Part shown: positions 62,542 through 64,000 of the stretch, in pieces
Numbering within the stretch: the first letter of the stretch is position 1
How the letters are laid out: each line of letters begins with the position of its first letter
DNA from: an uncultured Sphingobacteriales bacterium
GTDB lineage: Bacteria; Bacteroidota; Bacteroidia; Chitinophagales; Chitinophagaceae
Length of the DNA: 64,000 bases
Direction of reading: 5' to 3'
NCBI GenBank assembly: GCA_937991535.1
Contig: CALKHN010000073.1
Location: forward strand, 7,509-71,508
Program-made: the position numbers and the translations under genes
The notes under the pieces: model-generated
Database searches by the model: none
Seen by the model: only the letters and a program-made list of their open reading frames with translations
Told to the model about the DNA's origin: nothing

Positions 62542-63429
62542 TCATTTGATACCTCTAATATTCTTTTTCAAATCTGAAAAATACATGTTCATCATGTTCA
62601 TGATCGCATCCTCTTTGGAGGTATTTTTAAAGTCGGCTTTAAATACGGCATTGTCCAGCTCCGGCTTATTCAGTTTGCTGATGGTGTAATTATAGTCTTC
62701 CGAATTCCACCAAACCACTCCGCTTACCCCATCGTTAAAGATCCTTTTAACGTAAAATGTAAAAAGAGCTACCGGTACCTGCTGGTTACCCAACTGCTTG
62801 TTAGAGGGATGATACCGATGATTTACTACTGCATAAACTGGCTTATGCAGTTTGTTTCCTATTTGACTGGCAAGCGCTATATTGTTATCAATATAATTCT
62901 GCTGAAGCTCCTCAGCTACCTGCCGGGAAGAGTAAAAAATATAAAGCGATGGCGCCAGGAAATCAAGATTTGAATAAAAAGACATTAAATTAAGATTCTT
63001 CTGCCGCCAGGCATCGTTCGCATGCCAGAATTCTCTTTTGGGAAGCCCATAGTAAGACCACTTGATACCAGGACGCATTGACCTGGCTTTTTGAATGGCG
63101 TCGGTAAATTGTTTCCTGTATTTATCTCCCGTTTTTCCGGCGCTTGTTAAACTGTCGAAGCCAACGCCTTCCCAATCAAGAATGGCCATGCCGGAATGGC
63201 TTTTATCGGGAAATTTCTGGTTGATTGTGCTGATCAGTTTTGCCTCATCGTAATTATTGTTTGTCACAAATTGGTTCTGGTAAATAAAATCTGTTCTGCC
63301 AAGATCATTGTTGCAGATAAAATCGTTAACGGCGCCGGTTGTGGAATTGGCTATAAATAAATTTTGAGCATAGCCATAAACACTAAAGTTTACCAATACC
63401 GCTAATATTATAATTTTATTAGGTTTCAT
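62542..63429 (-). CDS. Secreted hyaluronidase-like protein (GH56-like)
   Basis: A 295 aa exported protein with signal peptide (IIILAVLVNFSVYGYAQ). The strand ending MAILDWEGVGFD (near residue 90) carries the Asp-x-Glu pair seen in GH56 hyaluronidases (VIDWEEW). The following helix, GIKWSYYGLPKREFW and the LDFLAPSLYIFY strand also match the order of that barrel family, and GVSGVVWWNSEDYN resembles its C-terminal strand. So it may hydrolyse hyaluronan or a related glycan. The overall match is by eye and distant. ATG 63429 was chosen because the signal peptide starts there; 63447 is an alternative. Confidence 0.55.
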   Translation of the reverse strand: MKPNKIIILAVLVNFSVYGYAQNLFIANSTTGAVNDFICNNDLGRTDFIYQNQFVTNNNYDEAKLISTINQKFPDKSHSGMAILDWEGVGFDSLTSAGKTGDKYRKQFTDAIQKARSMRPGIKWSYYGLPKREFWHANDAWRQKNLNLMSFYSNLDFLAPSLYIFYSSRQVAEELQQNYIDNNIALASQIGNKLHKPVYAVVNHRYHPSNKQLGNQQVPVALFTFYVKRIFNDGVSGVVWWNSEDYNYTISKLNKPELDNAVFKADFKNTSKEDAIMNMMNMYFSDLKKNIRGIK

Positions 63430-63469
63430 TTTTGGTATTTTAAACATTTATTTGGGTAAAGGAATGATA

Positions 63470-63477
63470 CAAATTTA
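63470..63477 (-). promoter_or_regulatory. Putative -7 box of the hyaluronidase-like gene
   Basis: On the minus strand TAAATTTG matches TAnnTTTG. It is about 41 bases upstream of the chosen ATG at 63429. No clear -33 element is visible. Confidence 0.45.
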
Positions 63478-63804
63478 AATTGGGCACTGCTGAACTTGCT
63501 GTGGGAGTATGTAGACTATCATTTACAATATTCTCTATTGGGGCGACATTGGGAGAATGTTTACTTGAAGAGTCGTCAACCTGCAAACATAAATCAATTC
63601 CATTCAGGCTCGTACAAGATTTTAGATATTCTAATAAATCGACCTTCTGCTCGAAATCATTCCAGCATGTGCCTGTAAGCTAATGTGAGCTGCCTGTAGC
63701 TTGTAAATGCGGGATTTTACTTAAATGGATTAAATAGTTTTATGATGGACGCCCATTTTAAATTACCTTTAATCTTCATTAATTAAGTGTTCATCAATAA
63801 TAGT
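63478..63804. other. Intergenic region before the Crp/Fnr gene, no gene seen
   Basis: About 325 AT-rich bases. TTTTATGATGG near 63738 and TTAATTAAG near 63780 may belong to the promoter of the following gene. No convincing coding frame or RNA gene was found. Confidence 0.4.
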
Positions 63805-64000
63805 ATGTTTAACAATTTAACTGAATATGCTGATACATTCTCAGACGTCTTTGAATCTCCTTTGCTCGCTGAATTAGAAACCAATTCAATGCTGATGGAA
63901 GTGGCGGCAGGCACTGTTATGCTCAACCCCGGGCAAACTATTCGCGCAGTTCCTCTTGTAATAAGTGGCTCTTTTAAGGTAAGCCGCATTAATGAGGAAG
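63805..64000 (+). CDS. Crp/Fnr family transcriptional regulator, N-terminal part
   Basis: The first 65 codons of a gene cut by the window edge. The reading starts MFNNLTEYADTFSDVF, and the cyclic-nucleotide-binding-like barrel begins with LEVAAGTVMLNPGQTIRAVP (about residues 30-50), then LVISGSFKVSR, the usual order in Crp/Fnr regulators of Bacteroidota. The DNA-binding C-terminus is outside the window. The signal sensed cannot be read from this part. Confidence 0.78.
   Translation, partial: MFNNLTEYADTFSDVFESPLLAELETNSMLMEVAAGTVMLNPGQTIRAVPLVISGSFKVSRINEE

Overview
The window reads as chromosomal DNA of a Bacteroidota bacterium, most like a soil or sediment Chitinophagaceae member. The reasons are a SusC/SusD pair, Bacteroidetes-type -7 boxes (TAnnTTTG) with A-rich rather than Shine-Dalgarno leaders, lipoprotein signals, a PVC-type cytochrome fusion and abundant two-cupin, BNR and FG-GAP secreted proteins. 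No tRNA, rRNA, CRISPR array, integrase or transposase gene was seen. Family assignments come from reading the translations, not from database searches.

Layout. 1-7.4 kb (+): the end of a sodium/solute symporter, then a six-gene sugar/sugar-acid catabolic run plus a last SDR (HpcH/HpaI aldolase, aldo/keto reductase, Gfo/Idh/MocA oxidoreductase, SDR, zinc alcohol dehydrogenase, SDR, SDR). Its gaps are filled with purine-rich 7-8 bp tandem repeats, and two copies of a palindromic REP-like element bracket it. 7.6-12 kb: an AraC regulator facing away from a large lipoprotein fusing SGNH, PVC-type dehydrogenase and cytochrome c parts. 12.1-19.3 kb (+): a heterodimeric ABC exporter, a two-cupin protein, an LLM flavin monooxygenase and a sialidase-fold protein. 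19.4-25.4 kb (-): an alpha/beta hydrolase, a patatin, an ArsR-SRPBCC-(broken VOC)-DUF998-DUF4287 set, and a DUF6152/DUF6644 pair divergent from a cytochrome c lipoprotein. 26.3-27.4 kb: a gene-free block made of a roughly 410 bp direct repeat and a dispersed repeat of about 50 bp. 27.4-36 kb (-): a small polysaccharide-utilisation locus (SusC, SusD, heparinase II/III-like lyase, BNR_4 protein) with a MITE-like element inside it. 36.5-37.9 kb: an acidic small protein and an unusual MnmH-like protein.

38.1-60.1 kb (-) is the most striking part: eight tightly packed genes in about 22 kb. They encode two trypsin-fold proteins with intact triads, two small helical proteins (one a stand-alone copy of the C-terminal domain of one protease), a DUF6603-like beta-rich protein, and three giant proteins (1094, 2356 and 658 aa) with no signal peptides, no membrane anchors and no function I can name. 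Its compactness, common strand and shared domains argue for one multi-protein system, possibly undescribed.

60.4-64 kb: a secreted FG-GAP/VCBS protein, a hyaluronidase-like (GH56-like) secreted protein and the start of a Crp/Fnr regulator cut by the window edge. Several secreted proteins (heparinase-like, hyaluronidase-like, sialidase-fold, BNR_4) suggest use of uronic-acid-containing or glycosaminoglycan-like polymers; the actual substrate is not shown by the sequence.
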